From an uncultured Phocaeicola sp. (GTDB lineage: Bacteria > Bacteroidota > Bacteroidia > Bacteroidales > Bacteroidaceae): a stretch of 64,000 nucleotides of DNA. A program made the position numbers and the translations under genes. The notes below the pieces were generated by a model. The model saw only the letters and a program-made list of their open reading frames with translations, was not told where the DNA came from and did not search any database. The DNA lies in NCBI GenBank assembly GCA_947626525.1, contig CANQSM010000001.1, forward strand, positions 62,001 to 126,000, written 5' to 3'. Of the stretch, positions 26,631 through 36,670 are shown piece by piece (position 1 is the first letter of the stretch; each line of letters starts with the position of its first letter).

Positions 26631-29600
26631 TCATTTGATACGTTGTAACCAGTAAGCTCCGGCATGCTCCACATTCAGCGTATAAGTGCCGTTCACTTTT
26701 ACTTTCCTTGTCAGGAGTGTCACTTCCCCACTGTGGGGATGGATATATTTTACCGCATACGTACCGGACGGCAACGAGAGTTCTATATTTCCTTCTTGCC
26801 GAGTATATGCCACCGCACCGTTCTCTCCGGCCAGCAACTGATAAGTCGAGTTTTCCTTCACCACCGGTTTCATGTGGGGCACGGCGGAAAGGAAATCTTT
26901 GTCCTCCACCGGCAACACCGGACAGGAACCTCCGCCCATCAGCACGGCCCACCCACAGCTCGGGTAGTCTTGCGCATACAGCGTGACGGCTTTCTCCGGA
27001 TACCTGGTACGGTATTCGCTCACCGCCTTATAAGCTCCTTCATACCCCATCGTGCCTACTTTCATCTTACGGGCATGCTGGCGGGGAGCCATGTTCTTGC
27101 CTCCCTCGGGAGCATAGACGCTGCCGTCCTGACGATAATGCCAATAACGGATGTCAATGATATCGACAACAGCCGCGCGTTGGGGATCACTCAAAATAGC
27201 ATCCTGCACATCCTTGGTCGTACTCAGCGCTACAAGGGCATGTTTCCCGGTTTCCTTTTCCCACTCGGCAATGCAGTCTATCCAGAACTGCACGAAATGC
27301 AACGGGCCGGTAAACTCTTCGCTAATCAGCTGCACCACGTTGGCATTATCCGCGAAATGATCCAGACACATGCGAATGTACTGACGGTGCAAGGCCCGAC
27401 GGACCGGATGGTTGACATCATAGAACATATCGGCCACAAACACACGTTTGTCTCCGGCAAAGTTCACCGGTTCGGGGAATCCCGTATTGTTGATATTGTT
27501 GGCCGAACGCCACGGACAATCCACCCAATGCGCTCCGGCTTCAATGATGTTGTGTTGGAAATAGTTCTGATGGAACAGCAGCAGGCCTTCCGTCTCCGCC
27601 TTGTCGGCAAACTCTTTCAACCGGCCGAAGTACCAAACGTTCGGACGGGTCAGGTCATATTTGCTCATGCCTTCCCATGCCGTACCCTGTCCGCTACGGG
27701 CAAAGGGCTGTTCGTAGAACGGTGCCCACACATCCCCGTCGCGCCGGCGGATGCGTTCGTGGTCGTCACGGCGACGGTCGTACCAGAGGCCGTAGTTGTG
27801 GTCCATCACCAAACTATGGTGACGTTTCATGTTCACAATCACCGAGTCGATACGGTCGGTCAGTCCTTCGCCCTCCATATCCGGCACGAAGCGGGTGATG
27901 TGGTCGGAAGCTTTCGGCAAGGCATTATATTTGATGCTTCCGCTCCACCAGCGGACATTCTGACGATTTCCAACCAACAGGCAATCATCAGCCACCAGAC
28001 AGCCGTTCTCTATGCCGTAGCGCTTCTTCGGCGCGGTCACCCGGAAAGGTTCCTTATATTTCACCTCTTTCACCGATGCCACTCCTTCGGTAGAGACCGA
28101 AGCGGGGAAAACAGCCTGGCCAATCCATCTCTGCATCGTCATCACAGGCTCGTAAGCCTCTTTGGCCATAGCCATCGCCTGTTCCACGGTAGGACTACTG
28201 GTGGGTTCTCCCTTCAGATAGAGCACACGTGTCCGGGCCGATACATCGGTGTTCAAGCGCTCCGCCAATTGGGCGTCGAACAAACTTCGGGGAGAGACGT
28301 GGCTGTCCGACGAGCCCCATTCCCCATCGCCCGAAAATTGGGCCCAGCAACCATAAGCATAGTTCTTGGCATCCGCCGCCGGAGAATAGCATTTAATCTC
28401 CGCCGCCGTACATTGCCAGAACATACTGTTCGCCGTATTCCAGCCGGCTCCGTTCTTGGCCTGTCCCAAATTGGTGAAAGCCAAATCGTTCCCGTCGATA
28501 TTCACTATATCGAACAGCAAGCCACAAGCCCATGCGCCGACAGAACCGCTGAAGCCTTTCGACTCTTTCGACTGACACTGTACGAAAGCGTTCGGACCCG
28601 GAGCAGCCATGCCTGCCGAAAAGTCGTTGATACCGTATTCGGAATAGCAGCGTTGGAAGAGTGTGTGCTGTCCTAACGTGTAGAACGTACGCCGGCGCAT
28701 TCCGGCAATCTCCGAAACAGGATTCGTCGCGATACAGTCTTCCACCGTCACTTTCGAGGCTTGGTGCCGCACAATCACGGCACTTCCGGCAAACTGTTTG
28801 AAATCCACGTTCCTCACCCAACAGTTCTCCGCATTATTTATGGAAACACCTGTCCAGGCATGGTTTTCATCCATCGGGTAACGTCCGTCATAGTCCGAAA
28901 CGAGAGTCAGATTCTCTACGCCACTGTCGGCAACGCGTCCGGTCCAAGTATAAAGCAGGATGCTCGCCTGGCCTTCCGACTTGTTCAACGCCATGCTGAG
29001 CGGGGCATCCAACGTCACCAAATTGCCGTGAATCTCTTTTACCGAACGGTCCCAGTTCAGATCCTGATCTCCTTTTTTCCATCCCAACGCACCAATGCCT
29101 CCGCCAAATACGTCACACTTCAACGACTTGATCCATGCCACCTCGGCCGGACGATACACCATCACACGGTCGCCCGGTCTCAATGCCGAAGCGGACTTCA
29201 CCTGCAACACGCAATCGTTTACCGGCACATAGTCGGAAGTCACCTCTATCGTATCCGTCACCCGATAGTCATTTGTCCCTTCGATATAGAGCACGGCGCC
29301 TCTGTCATATCCTCGTTTCACCAGCGCCGTACCGGCCTTATCGGCTCCACGCAACACGACACCGGAAGCGGTGACACGAAGCGCGTTGTCAAGATGATAG
29401 ACCCCTTTTTCAAGCAATACAGCTCCCCGGAAGCCATTTGCATCGGGCCGCAAGGAGGAGACATAATTGATGGCCTTCTGAATCAAGGCACTGTTGTCGC
29501 CTTCTTCGGGCGATACATACACGGCTACCGGCACATTCGGAAGGTCCTCATTCGAATTCTTGTAACCACAATAAGAGAAATCCAGTATGCGGTTCCCTTT

Positions 29601-29726
29601 CGCGTCTTTCTGATACTGGATGTGTTTTCCTTCGGAACTTAAAGGAAAGGTTTGCGCTTGAAGTTGCGCAAACCCTAATGCCATCAGTACCAAACCTAAA
29701 AATGTTTTCAGATTGATTTTCTTCAT
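26631..29726 (-). CDS. DUF6298-type protein: beta-helix plus TIM-barrel-like half; possible novel pectin enzyme
   Basis: 1031 residues with signal peptide (to about LQAQ). Residues about 60-520 look like a right-handed beta-helix (VLLEKGVYHLDNALRV, VENLTLVSDYDGRY, CWVRNVDFKQFAGSAVIV). The second half (about 560-960) reads like a TIM-barrel glycosidase: DHNYGLWYDRRRDDHER, EGLLLFHQNYF, VVQLISEEFTG (acid pair about 802) and VVDIIDIRYWHY. A C-terminal beta-sandwich follows (about 960-1031). The start overlaps the PL1-like stop (TAATG). I place it in the DUF6298 family from its overall look; no activity is known to me. Its place in an RG-II locus suggests a glycosidase or lyase on pectin. It is the last enzyme gene before the terminator. 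Confidence 0.7.
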   Translation of the reverse strand: MKKINLKTFLGLVLMALGFAQLQAQTFPLSSEGKHIQYQKDAKGNRILDFSYCGYKNSNEDLPNVPVAVYVSPEEGDNSALIQKAINYVSSLRPDANGFRGAVLLEKGVYHLDNALRVTASGVVLRGADKAGTALVKRGYDRGAVLYIEGTNDYRVTDTIEVTSDYVPVNDCVLQVKSASALRPGDRVMVYRPAEVAWIKSLKCDVFGGGIGALGWKKGDQDLNWDRSVKEIHGNLVTLDAPLSMALNKSEGQASILLYTWTGRVADSGVENLTLVSDYDGRYPMDENHAWTGVSINNAENCWVRNVDFKQFAGSAVIVRHQASKVTVEDCIATNPVSEIAGMRRRTFYTLGQHTLFQRCYSEYGINDFSAGMAAPGPNAFVQCQSKESKGFSGSVGAWACGLLFDIVNIDGNDLAFTNLGQAKNGAGWNTANSMFWQCTAAEIKCYSPAADAKNYAYGCWAQFSGDGEWGSSDSHVSPRSLFDAQLAERLNTDVSARTRVLYLKGEPTSSPTVEQAMAMAKEAYEPVMTMQRWIGQAVFPASVSTEGVASVKEVKYKEPFRVTAPKKRYGIENGCLVADDCLLVGNRQNVRWWSGSIKYNALPKASDHITRFVPDMEGEGLTDRIDSVIVNMKRHHSLVMDHNYGLWYDRRRDDHERIRRRDGDVWAPFYEQPFARSGQGTAWEGMSKYDLTRPNVWYFGRLKEFADKAETEGLLLFHQNYFQHNIIEAGAHWVDCPWRSANNINNTGFPEPVNFAGDKRVFVADMFYDVNHPVRRALHRQYIRMCLDHFADNANVVQLISEEFTGPLHFVQFWIDCIAEWEKETGKHALVALSTTKDVQDAILSDPQRAAVVDIIDIRYWHYRQDGSVYAPEGGKNMAPRQHARKMKVGTMGYEGAYKAVSEYRTRYPEKAVTLYAQDYPSCGWAVLMGGGSCPVLPVEDKDFLSAVPHMKPVVKENSTYQLLAGENGAVAYTRQEGNIELSLPSGTYAVKYIHPHSGEVTLLTRKVKVNGTYTLNVEHAGAYWLQRIK

Positions 29727-31420
29727 TAGAACAGACTTTTACGTTTAGCCAATGTATCATAGTTGTTTTTCACATCCGTCCAGTCCACTTTCTTGGTCGG
29801 ATCGATGCCGTTGATGTATTTCTCTATGTTGGTATACCCGTCTCCATTGCAGTCTTTCACCGCATCCGAAGCGTCATTCGGGTTCAAGCCGTACTTGATT
29901 TCCCAAGCATCCGGCATACCGTCGCCATCCGTATCCTGACAGGCATCGCCTTTATATTCGGGCAATCCTCCTACCTGACGCGGGTCGGTGATGATGCCGT
30001 TCTTGTACGAATCGGCAGGCAGACGACGCTTTACATACGGCGTAGCGCTCAAATATTTATCCGCGTCTTCCACATAAATGGCCTTGCCTGTCTTCACGGT
30101 CTTGATGACACGCGCATCCACCGCATCCCGTTTGGGAAACGATGCACCGGCATGATCCAATACAAAATCATAAGCTTCTTTGGCATCCATAATGGTCACG
30201 TTAGGCATTGGGAAAGGTTGGTCCACACGAATTTCAGCCATCCGCTCTCCTACACCGCCCTGATTGCCAATCTGCACACCACCAGCCCAGTTGTCCGCTG
30301 TCACTTTCTCGTTATCCCACACAACATTGCCCGTAACATACGCCTTGCCGTACCGGTCACCGAATTCCTTACTCCGGCCCGACTCCAACTTGACGATACG
30401 GTAACGAATGGGCGCATCAGGTTTGTTAGTATTGGTCATCGGACCCGGTTTAAAGTTGTTGTTGATTATGTTCAAACGGCTGGTATGGTCACCGCCGTCC
30501 ACCGAACGGTTCCACCAGTTATAGGTCACATTATTGACGAAATTGAAGTCTTCATCCATACCGATGGAACAATTGCGCGAAATGTTCGACGCAAACAGAT
30601 TCCGGGCAAACATACAGTTGTGCCCGCCGATGGTAGCGCCAAAAGCGTGGTTATACAGGTCGAGTGCTTCCGAAAAAATAGAGTTTTGAATGGTGATATT
30701 CACCGTAGGCAACTTATCGCCCTGTCCAGTTTCCGGATTGCGGTTATATACATGACGATAGATAGACATGTTTTCATCCAGTCCCCATGAAGCGGAAACG
30801 TGGTCAATCATGACATTACCCACCGCATTACCTCCCAACGCATCATCACGGAAAGCCACATCCTGCGCGCCACGGCGAAAACGCATATGGCGAATCACCA
30901 CATCGTGTGTATCAATCAGAAACGAAGCACCGGTAACACAGACCCCGTCACCCGGAGCAGTCTGGCCTGCAATGGTAATATACGGAGCACGCACATTGAT
31001 TGGTGAATTCAAACGAATAACCCCCGAAACATTAAATACCACAATACGGGCACCCCCTGTCTCACAAGCTTCACGCAACGTTCCGGGACCACGGTCGGCC
31101 AAAGAAGTCACGACTATTACTTTTCCTCCACGTCCACCAGGCGTATAAGCGCCGCCTCCTTCCGCACCGGGAAACGCAGGAATATCGCTTTTCATTAAAT
31201 CTTCCGGCTTTGAAGCCCATGGCCGATACGGACGACCGTTTTCTTTTTCTTCTTTCTGCACCGTCGGGTAAGCCTTTTCCCAAGCCTGGTCCGACAGGCG
31301 ATCAAATTCTGCCGTTTGTCTCGCCGCACGAGCCTTTACAGAATCTGGAATTACCGGATACTGTGCCGCCAAAGGCAACACGCAAGCCGTCAACACCATC
31401 ATTGATACAATTTTCTTCAT
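29726..31420 (-). CDS. PL1-like pectate lyase family protein with C-terminal Ca-binding repeats
   Basis: The track ORF starts at 31525, but the ATG at 31420 (MKKIVSMMVL) gives a proper signal peptide; 564 residues. The beta-helix begins with FPGAEGGGAYTPGGRGG, a hallmark of PL1-type lyases, followed by VVFNVSGVIRL, ITIAGQTAPGDGV, VIRHMRFRRG and NVMIDHVSASWG. Near residue 496 there is a DTDGDGMPDAWE segment and a second CNGDGYTNIEKY, thrombospondin-type-3 or dockerin-like calcium loops. It probably cleaves homogalacturonan backbone next to RG-II. The stop overlaps the DUF6298 start. Confidence 0.82.
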   Translation of the reverse strand: MKKIVSMMVLTACVLPLAAQYPVIPDSVKARAARQTAEFDRLSDQAWEKAYPTVQKEEKENGRPYRPWASKPEDLMKSDIPAFPGAEGGGAYTPGGRGGKVIVVTSLADRGPGTLREACETGGARIVVFNVSGVIRLNSPINVRAPYITIAGQTAPGDGVCVTGASFLIDTHDVVIRHMRFRRGAQDVAFRDDALGGNAVGNVMIDHVSASWGLDENMSIYRHVYNRNPETGQGDKLPTVNITIQNSIFSEALDLYNHAFGATIGGHNCMFARNLFASNISRNCSIGMDEDFNFVNNVTYNWWNRSVDGGDHTSRLNIINNNFKPGPMTNTNKPDAPIRYRIVKLESGRSKEFGDRYGKAYVTGNVVWDNEKVTADNWAGGVQIGNQGGVGERMAEIRVDQPFPMPNVTIMDAKEAYDFVLDHAGASFPKRDAVDARVIKTVKTGKAIYVEDADKYLSATPYVKRRLPADSYKNGIITDPRQVGGLPEYKGDACQDTDGDGMPDAWEIKYGLNPNDASDAVKDCNGDGYTNIEKYINGIDPTKKVDWTDVKNNYDTLAKRKSLF

Positions 31421-31471
31421 TTCTTTTACTTTTAGTTTATTCCGCCAATAGTCCTTACACAGAAGATAGAG

Positions 31472-31509
31472 CACGGAACATGATTGACAAACAACCGTTC
31501 CGTTTTTTT
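31472..31509 (+). terminator. Terminator-like hairpin facing against the operon
   Basis: ACGGAAC and GTTCCGT arms followed by eight T on the plus strand, in the 178-bp gap between the PL1-like gene and the GH2 gene, both of which are on the minus strand. It would stop antisense, not operon, transcription. Confidence 0.4.
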
Positions 31510-31598
31510 TCTCACTTCTTATCATACGGACTTGCGAAAGTCATGTTTTTAATATTAAAATGTCTACCTCAATTCTTCAATTACAGGAAATAGATGGA

Positions 31599-34208
31599 TT
31601 ATTGTATCCCAAACTCCTGTTGCTGCTTATCTACTTCTTCCAGCAACTTGCGTTTTTCCTCTTCCGAAAGTTGCGCGCCTCCCTCTTTCTTCGATATGGA
31701 AACCGTTTGTGCCGGACGATTTTCGTCAACATAACAGAAAGGTAACTCCGCAGGAATACTTTCGAATTCTATTTCAGCCGGAGCAGGTGCATGAGTTCCT
31801 TCAAATTGTACACGAGCTTTCACTTTAATCTTTCCGGCCTGTTTCGTGGAACGAATCAAGACCGGAGCCGAGCCCCATTCTACCGGACGAGGATTGGCAC
31901 AAATCGATCCGTCACCAATGATTTCCCCTTCTCCTTCTACCGTAAAGACTATATTTTCTTTAGCCAACCGACGTACGTTGCCATTATCATCCGTCACCTC
32001 AGCCACTACTACAATAAAATCCGAGCCATCAGCCACTAACGGTTTATCCTGCCAGTCAACATACAGACGAAGTTTTGTGGAACGACGCGAAGGCATTTTT
32101 TTCATCGTACAAACTACCTTACCATCGACAATGCCTTCAACCAACATATTTACTTTCTGCCAGTTTTTCTGTGTATAACTATATCCGCGGGCTTCCCAAA
32201 AATCCCAAGCATCTTCAAATACCACCGGTTCGTTAGGCATACCTCCTTTACGATGAACAACCGGTTTCGTCCAAGTTTTGGTTCCATCATACATTGAAAG
32301 ACGCACCGAATCACAATTACTGAAAACCACCACATCCTTATCCGAGAATTGTGTCATCTCATGCATGACATACACCATCGGACCGCTATCTGCCAACGGA
32401 TGATTCAAATCGGAAGCCGTCTGGCTACGGAACATGTAATAAGCATACTTCGGCTGACGGAAACAGTCGAACAATCCTCCCCAATACGGATCAGGATGAT
32501 ACCCTCGCTGATGATCAAACGGATGCCACTGCGCTCCCCCGACAAACTTGCCGGTTGTGCGATACAGTCCATCGTATGTTTTTGCCAACGACAAAGCTTG
32601 CACCTTCATAGGACGTTCGCCCCAACTACGTGAAGCACGATTGTCATTATTATGCGCATACCAATCGTCCACATTCTCACCAAACTCACGGGTAAAGATA
32701 CACTGTTCAGGCGCATCCGCCTTTTCATCATCCCCAGGCCAGCCATAGACTACATCATAATGCTCCTTCACTCCGGCCGAATGCATGTCGGCAGCAGCCA
32801 CAGGGCGCCCAGGATAAGGATACTCGTCTTTCGTTATCTGCAACGCTTTCAATGCAAAATCTTCCGGATAACGGGTTTCATTTAAAATCGGCTCCCACAT
32901 CAAAACGGAGGGATGATTACGATCACGACGAATGATATCGCGCGTATTTTGATATACCCGCTCCGCAAACTCAGGCTTTTTATTCCAAAACTGCCAACCG
33001 GGAGTTGCCACTATGACAAACAAACCCAATTCATCACAAGCATCCATAAAAGCAGGGTCTTGCGGATAATGGGCCACACGGATGATCCGGCATCCGGCAT
33101 CACGCAGACGCTTTGCATCGCGCCATTGCTGTGAATTGGGAACAGCATTACCTACATAAGCAAAATCTTGATGGCGGTTGGCACCAATTAATTGGCCAAA
33201 AGGCTTGCCATTCAACCAAAAACCTTCTTTTCCTTTAAACTCACATTGACGGATTCCAATACGAGTGGTTCCACCATCTACAGAGCGGCCTTCCTCTTTC
33301 ACACGTGATTCCACTCTATATAAATAAGGTGTATCCGGTGACCACAGACGAGGATTTTTTAACAAAAACTGCTGTCGGGCCGTTTTTGTCTCTCCTGCAG
33401 CGAGCGTAAGTTTCTTAGATGTTTTCTTTATGGATGTTCCATTCATATCCGTCAACATCGTCTCTATTGTCACATTCTTCGACTGCTTACCGCTGTTTTT
33501 CACATCCGTGTTGACAAATACCTCCGCACTTTCCTCGGAAATACGGTCAAAATGAACAAATACGCCACCACCAGCCACTTTACCGGCTTCTATCGCATCA
33601 GTAATGGCTACCGACGATTTGGCAATCATCCATACATCCCTGTAAATTCCTCCATGGTAGGCAAAATCTAGTGTATATTGTGTTTTACCGGGAGGAAAGC
33701 TTTTGTCGTCACTGTTATCAGTCATGACAGCTACCACACACGAATCGCCAGCCTGCACACCTGCTCCCGTTAACGATACAGTGACAGGCAAATAACCTCC
33801 CAAATGCTCTTTTACCAACTTCCCGTTCACGTAAAACTTCTGTTTTCCCATAATAGCTTCAAAATGCAGCTCCAATTCCTTGCCCGCCGTTTCTTTCGGT
33901 GCGATAAAATACTTGCGATACCAGGCTATGCCCTGATAATTGCGGCAACCGCTTGCCTCTGCCGGCATAAGTTCCACGGTATGAGGCGTAGAAACCACAG
34001 CCCAAGAAGAATCGTCAAAACCGATCGCTTCGGCATTCACTACATCTCCTTTATGAAAACGCCAACCAGGATTAAAATCATACACTTGCCGCCCACTCCC
34101 TTGCAAAGGAATGAATCCGGCAACCGAAATTTCCTGACGGGAGTGCTCTTCCGCCATCATAAAACCCGGAAAGCATAACCAAATCAGGATAGTTAAAATA
34201 TTCTTCAT
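31599..34208 (-). CDS. GH2 family glycosidase, probable RG-II alpha-L-arabinopyranosidase (BT0983-like)
   Basis: About 869 residues with a signal peptide. GH2 sandwich (YDFNPGWRFHKGD, LELHFEAIMGKQKFYVNGK), Ig-like domain, then TIM barrel with acid/base glutamate in WEPILNE (about 441) and nucleophile region FTREFGEN (about 506). C-terminal Ig-like domains end in a charged helix (EEEKRKLLEEVDKQQ). Next to the DUF5703 gene and esterase it occupies the position of BT0983 in B. thetaiotaomicron, remembered as an arabinopyranosidase of RG-II chain B. The family is certain, the specificity is by synteny only. Confidence 0.85.
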   Translation of the reverse strand: MKNILTILIWLCFPGFMMAEEHSRQEISVAGFIPLQGSGRQVYDFNPGWRFHKGDVVNAEAIGFDDSSWAVVSTPHTVELMPAEASGCRNYQGIAWYRKYFIAPKETAGKELELHFEAIMGKQKFYVNGKLVKEHLGGYLPVTVSLTGAGVQAGDSCVVAVMTDNSDDKSFPPGKTQYTLDFAYHGGIYRDVWMIAKSSVAITDAIEAGKVAGGGVFVHFDRISEESAEVFVNTDVKNSGKQSKNVTIETMLTDMNGTSIKKTSKKLTLAAGETKTARQQFLLKNPRLWSPDTPYLYRVESRVKEEGRSVDGGTTRIGIRQCEFKGKEGFWLNGKPFGQLIGANRHQDFAYVGNAVPNSQQWRDAKRLRDAGCRIIRVAHYPQDPAFMDACDELGLFVIVATPGWQFWNKKPEFAERVYQNTRDIIRRDRNHPSVLMWEPILNETRYPEDFALKALQITKDEYPYPGRPVAAADMHSAGVKEHYDVVYGWPGDDEKADAPEQCIFTREFGENVDDWYAHNNDNRASRSWGERPMKVQALSLAKTYDGLYRTTGKFVGGAQWHPFDHQRGYHPDPYWGGLFDCFRQPKYAYYMFRSQTASDLNHPLADSGPMVYVMHEMTQFSDKDVVVFSNCDSVRLSMYDGTKTWTKPVVHRKGGMPNEPVVFEDAWDFWEARGYSYTQKNWQKVNMLVEGIVDGKVVCTMKKMPSRRSTKLRLYVDWQDKPLVADGSDFIVVVAEVTDDNGNVRRLAKENIVFTVEGEGEIIGDGSICANPRPVEWGSAPVLIRSTKQAGKIKVKARVQFEGTHAPAPAEIEFESIPAELPFCYVDENRPAQTVSISKKEGGAQLSEEEKRKLLEEVDKQQQEFGIQ

Positions 34209-34270
34209 ATACATATACTTTTAGATTCTTTATACATGGAGGATAATCCTTTTTATTATCACATGACGGT

Positions 34271-36631
34271 TCATTTCTCCCATTCAGGATTCACTACCAC
34301 ATCTTTTTTACGCTCTTCCGGAGTCACTTGAAGTTTGGTTACTTTTCCATCCTTCAACTCGGCCTCTACTACGGTTTGTCCGAGAGCATAAAGCTTGAAA
34401 TGTACATTCCATGCTTTCGGCCATGCAGGGAAAAGTAATATCCGGTCACCATTTGTCTGCATCAGCATTTCCTGCAAACCAATCATGCCACTACCACCCC
34501 AATTATGATCAGGCGTCCAGTCAAAACCCGGTCCCCAAAATGCCGGAAAACGATGTGGCCCATCTGAAAGCTTCTCCCGATTCAGCCGAACAGCGTCATC
34601 AGTCAGTCCTAAACATGCCGCCCAAATATTATCCTGCTTCCATCCTTTGGAAGAACGAAATTTCAAAGCGTCCGGATCGTATAAATACGTATTCAACGCC
34701 ACTTCCAACTCTTTCGGATTCTCCATTGTCACCCCATATATACGCCAAGGGAATACAGGATAAAGCTGTGAGGTTTCCACATTATTGATACGCTCCCACG
34801 TTTTGGCCGGCGCAATCATCTCTTTCCCATCCAGTATACGGAAAGGTATCTCCGGAATGCGTGCCAACATTTGTTTCCACTTGTAAACGACTGTATCAAA
34901 AGACATACCTTGCGAACTTCCGGCATCATTCTGTTGGCACACGGAAGACAAAGCCTCCTTCGAGGTATTCGGAACATAATTCGCTACCGTCTTCTCTTTC
35001 AGCTCAATATATGTTTTCAAGACAGTTTGTAGAGCAGCAATGGTAGAAGAGGCATTATTGGCCATTTTATACGTTTCACATCCGGAACCAGGAAACAAAA
35101 CAAGTTTACCTTCTTCATCAAGCGTTTTAGATCCCCTACGGGAGGCCAAAAACTGATAATGCTCATCGAAAAAGGTCAATGCGCTTTCTATCAACGGTAC
35201 ATAACGGGTAATATCTTTTCCGGCATAACGATGTGTTTCCAGTATCATCTGGCAGAACTCCAATACCGTATCCCACTCATACTCCAACCATGCATTGTAT
35301 TCTACACCCTTGTCAAACCAATCCGGACGCTTCATCCCATATTCTACCATATTAGGAAGGCCAAATAACTCTATCTGTTCCGCAAAACATCCGCCGGCAT
35401 GATTCCAGTAGAACTTGCTGCGAAGTTCTGCATTCTTCAGCATTCGATTGTAAAATTCAAACTGAGAAGGCATCATGTCAAAATCACCACTCTTGAGCAT
35501 AGGCCAATAGACCAAACGTTGGTTTTGAGCCGTCATCGTGCCCCCACCCCAATTACGGTAATCGGGAGTAAAGGTTTGCTTTTCATCTACATAGATAGGA
35601 TCAAATGTAAACAGACCACCGTTAAATTTGGTAGGTTCCGTTCCATAGGCATTGCAACCCAACATATAACGGAACAACGTATAATTACGGGCTAACGAAA
35701 AAGCCTCCCCGTCAGCCGAAACAAAACTACGTTGCCAAAAGGCGTTCCACCAAGCACGTGAAGCCTTTCGGTCCTTCTCTGTCCGAATGGAAGATTCCGT
35801 ATGTACCAAGTCCTCCTTCCACTTCCGTACATCCGGAGTTTGCTCTGTGTGAAGCGTGATAGTCAAGTGACATTTCTTTAGGGGTTTAGAAGAACGGAAG
35901 TTCCATGAACGATAATCCGTACCGGCATACGTTCCCTCTGAGGTCCCGATGTATTCCAACTGCTCACTTCTCATTCGTCCTCCAAAAGTCAGATTAGCCA
36001 AAGGATTCCATAATTGCCCTTTCACTTCCTCCATCCCCTGTATCGAAACAGTGCGGTCGAATACCGTTTGTAACGGATTCCGGTGATAAAACCAAACAGA
36101 ACCATCCTCTATGCACACTGAATCTTTTGAAGTAACCAATCCTTTTACTGATGACCATTTCAGTGAATTTTGGCGTCCTTCTCCTTTACGGAGGGGTCTG
36201 TCGGCATAACGCCAGTTTTCATAGGACATCTCACAAACAACGGGCTTTTTGCTTTCGCTTTCCACATGAATGACCGGACGATACACATCGGCCCACAAAC
36301 AGATTTTAGAACCATTCAAATAGATCTCCACATATCCATCCTTCAACTTTAGAGTCTGCCGGAAATCCTTTTCTGCTTTATCCCCAATCTTCAAACGTAT
36401 ACGTCCTTGCTTAAGCAAAGTATTATGTTCATCATACGTTCCGCTTCGACCGAAATAAAAAAGAAGTTCTCCATTCTCTACCCACACATTCATCCCTATA
36501 TCCCCACCTCCACAAGGCATGGATTCGGAAGAGTTTTTACTAAAACTTGTCCACGAAAAATCTGCAGGTTGTCCCCATGTCAATAGGGTTCCACAGAAGT
36601 AGAGAAGCCATACTACTATCTGTTTTCGCAT
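34271..36631 (-). CDS. DUF5703/GH139-like glycosidase, probable 2-O-methyl-L-fucosidase
   Basis: 786 residues with signal peptide (to about TWGQ). The N-terminal domain has the DUF5703 look (SWTSFSKNSSESMPCGGGDIGMNVWVENGELLFYFGRSG), resembling the N-terminus of GH95. The rest is a helical six-hairpin type barrel (ARNYTLFRYMLGCNAYGTEPTKFNGG; WNHAGGCFAEQIELFG; WGGSGMIGLQEML). Adjacent to GH2 and the SASA esterase it holds the position of BT0984, the founding GH139 (2-O-methyl-alpha-L-fucosidase, RG-II chain B). Assignment to GH139 is inference from fold and synteny. Confidence 0.75.
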   Translation of the reverse strand: MRKQIVVWLLYFCGTLLTWGQPADFSWTSFSKNSSESMPCGGGDIGMNVWVENGELLFYFGRSGTYDEHNTLLKQGRIRLKIGDKAEKDFRQTLKLKDGYVEIYLNGSKICLWADVYRPVIHVESESKKPVVCEMSYENWRYADRPLRKGEGRQNSLKWSSVKGLVTSKDSVCIEDGSVWFYHRNPLQTVFDRTVSIQGMEEVKGQLWNPLANLTFGGRMRSEQLEYIGTSEGTYAGTDYRSWNFRSSKPLKKCHLTITLHTEQTPDVRKWKEDLVHTESSIRTEKDRKASRAWWNAFWQRSFVSADGEAFSLARNYTLFRYMLGCNAYGTEPTKFNGGLFTFDPIYVDEKQTFTPDYRNWGGGTMTAQNQRLVYWPMLKSGDFDMMPSQFEFYNRMLKNAELRSKFYWNHAGGCFAEQIELFGLPNMVEYGMKRPDWFDKGVEYNAWLEYEWDTVLEFCQMILETHRYAGKDITRYVPLIESALTFFDEHYQFLASRRGSKTLDEEGKLVLFPGSGCETYKMANNASSTIAALQTVLKTYIELKEKTVANYVPNTSKEALSSVCQQNDAGSSQGMSFDTVVYKWKQMLARIPEIPFRILDGKEMIAPAKTWERINNVETSQLYPVFPWRIYGVTMENPKELEVALNTYLYDPDALKFRSSKGWKQDNIWAACLGLTDDAVRLNREKLSDGPHRFPAFWGPGFDWTPDHNWGGSGMIGLQEMLMQTNGDRILLFPAWPKAWNVHFKLYALGQTVVEAELKDGKVTKLQVTPEERKKDVVVNPEWEK

Positions 36632-36670
36632 GATAACTATTTCCTTTTATTATTTCTACCTATCTGGTTT

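Noticed and set aside
26664-28676. 670-aa plus-strand ORF
   Set aside because: Antisense shadow of the DUF6298 gene; no start context or recognisable domain.
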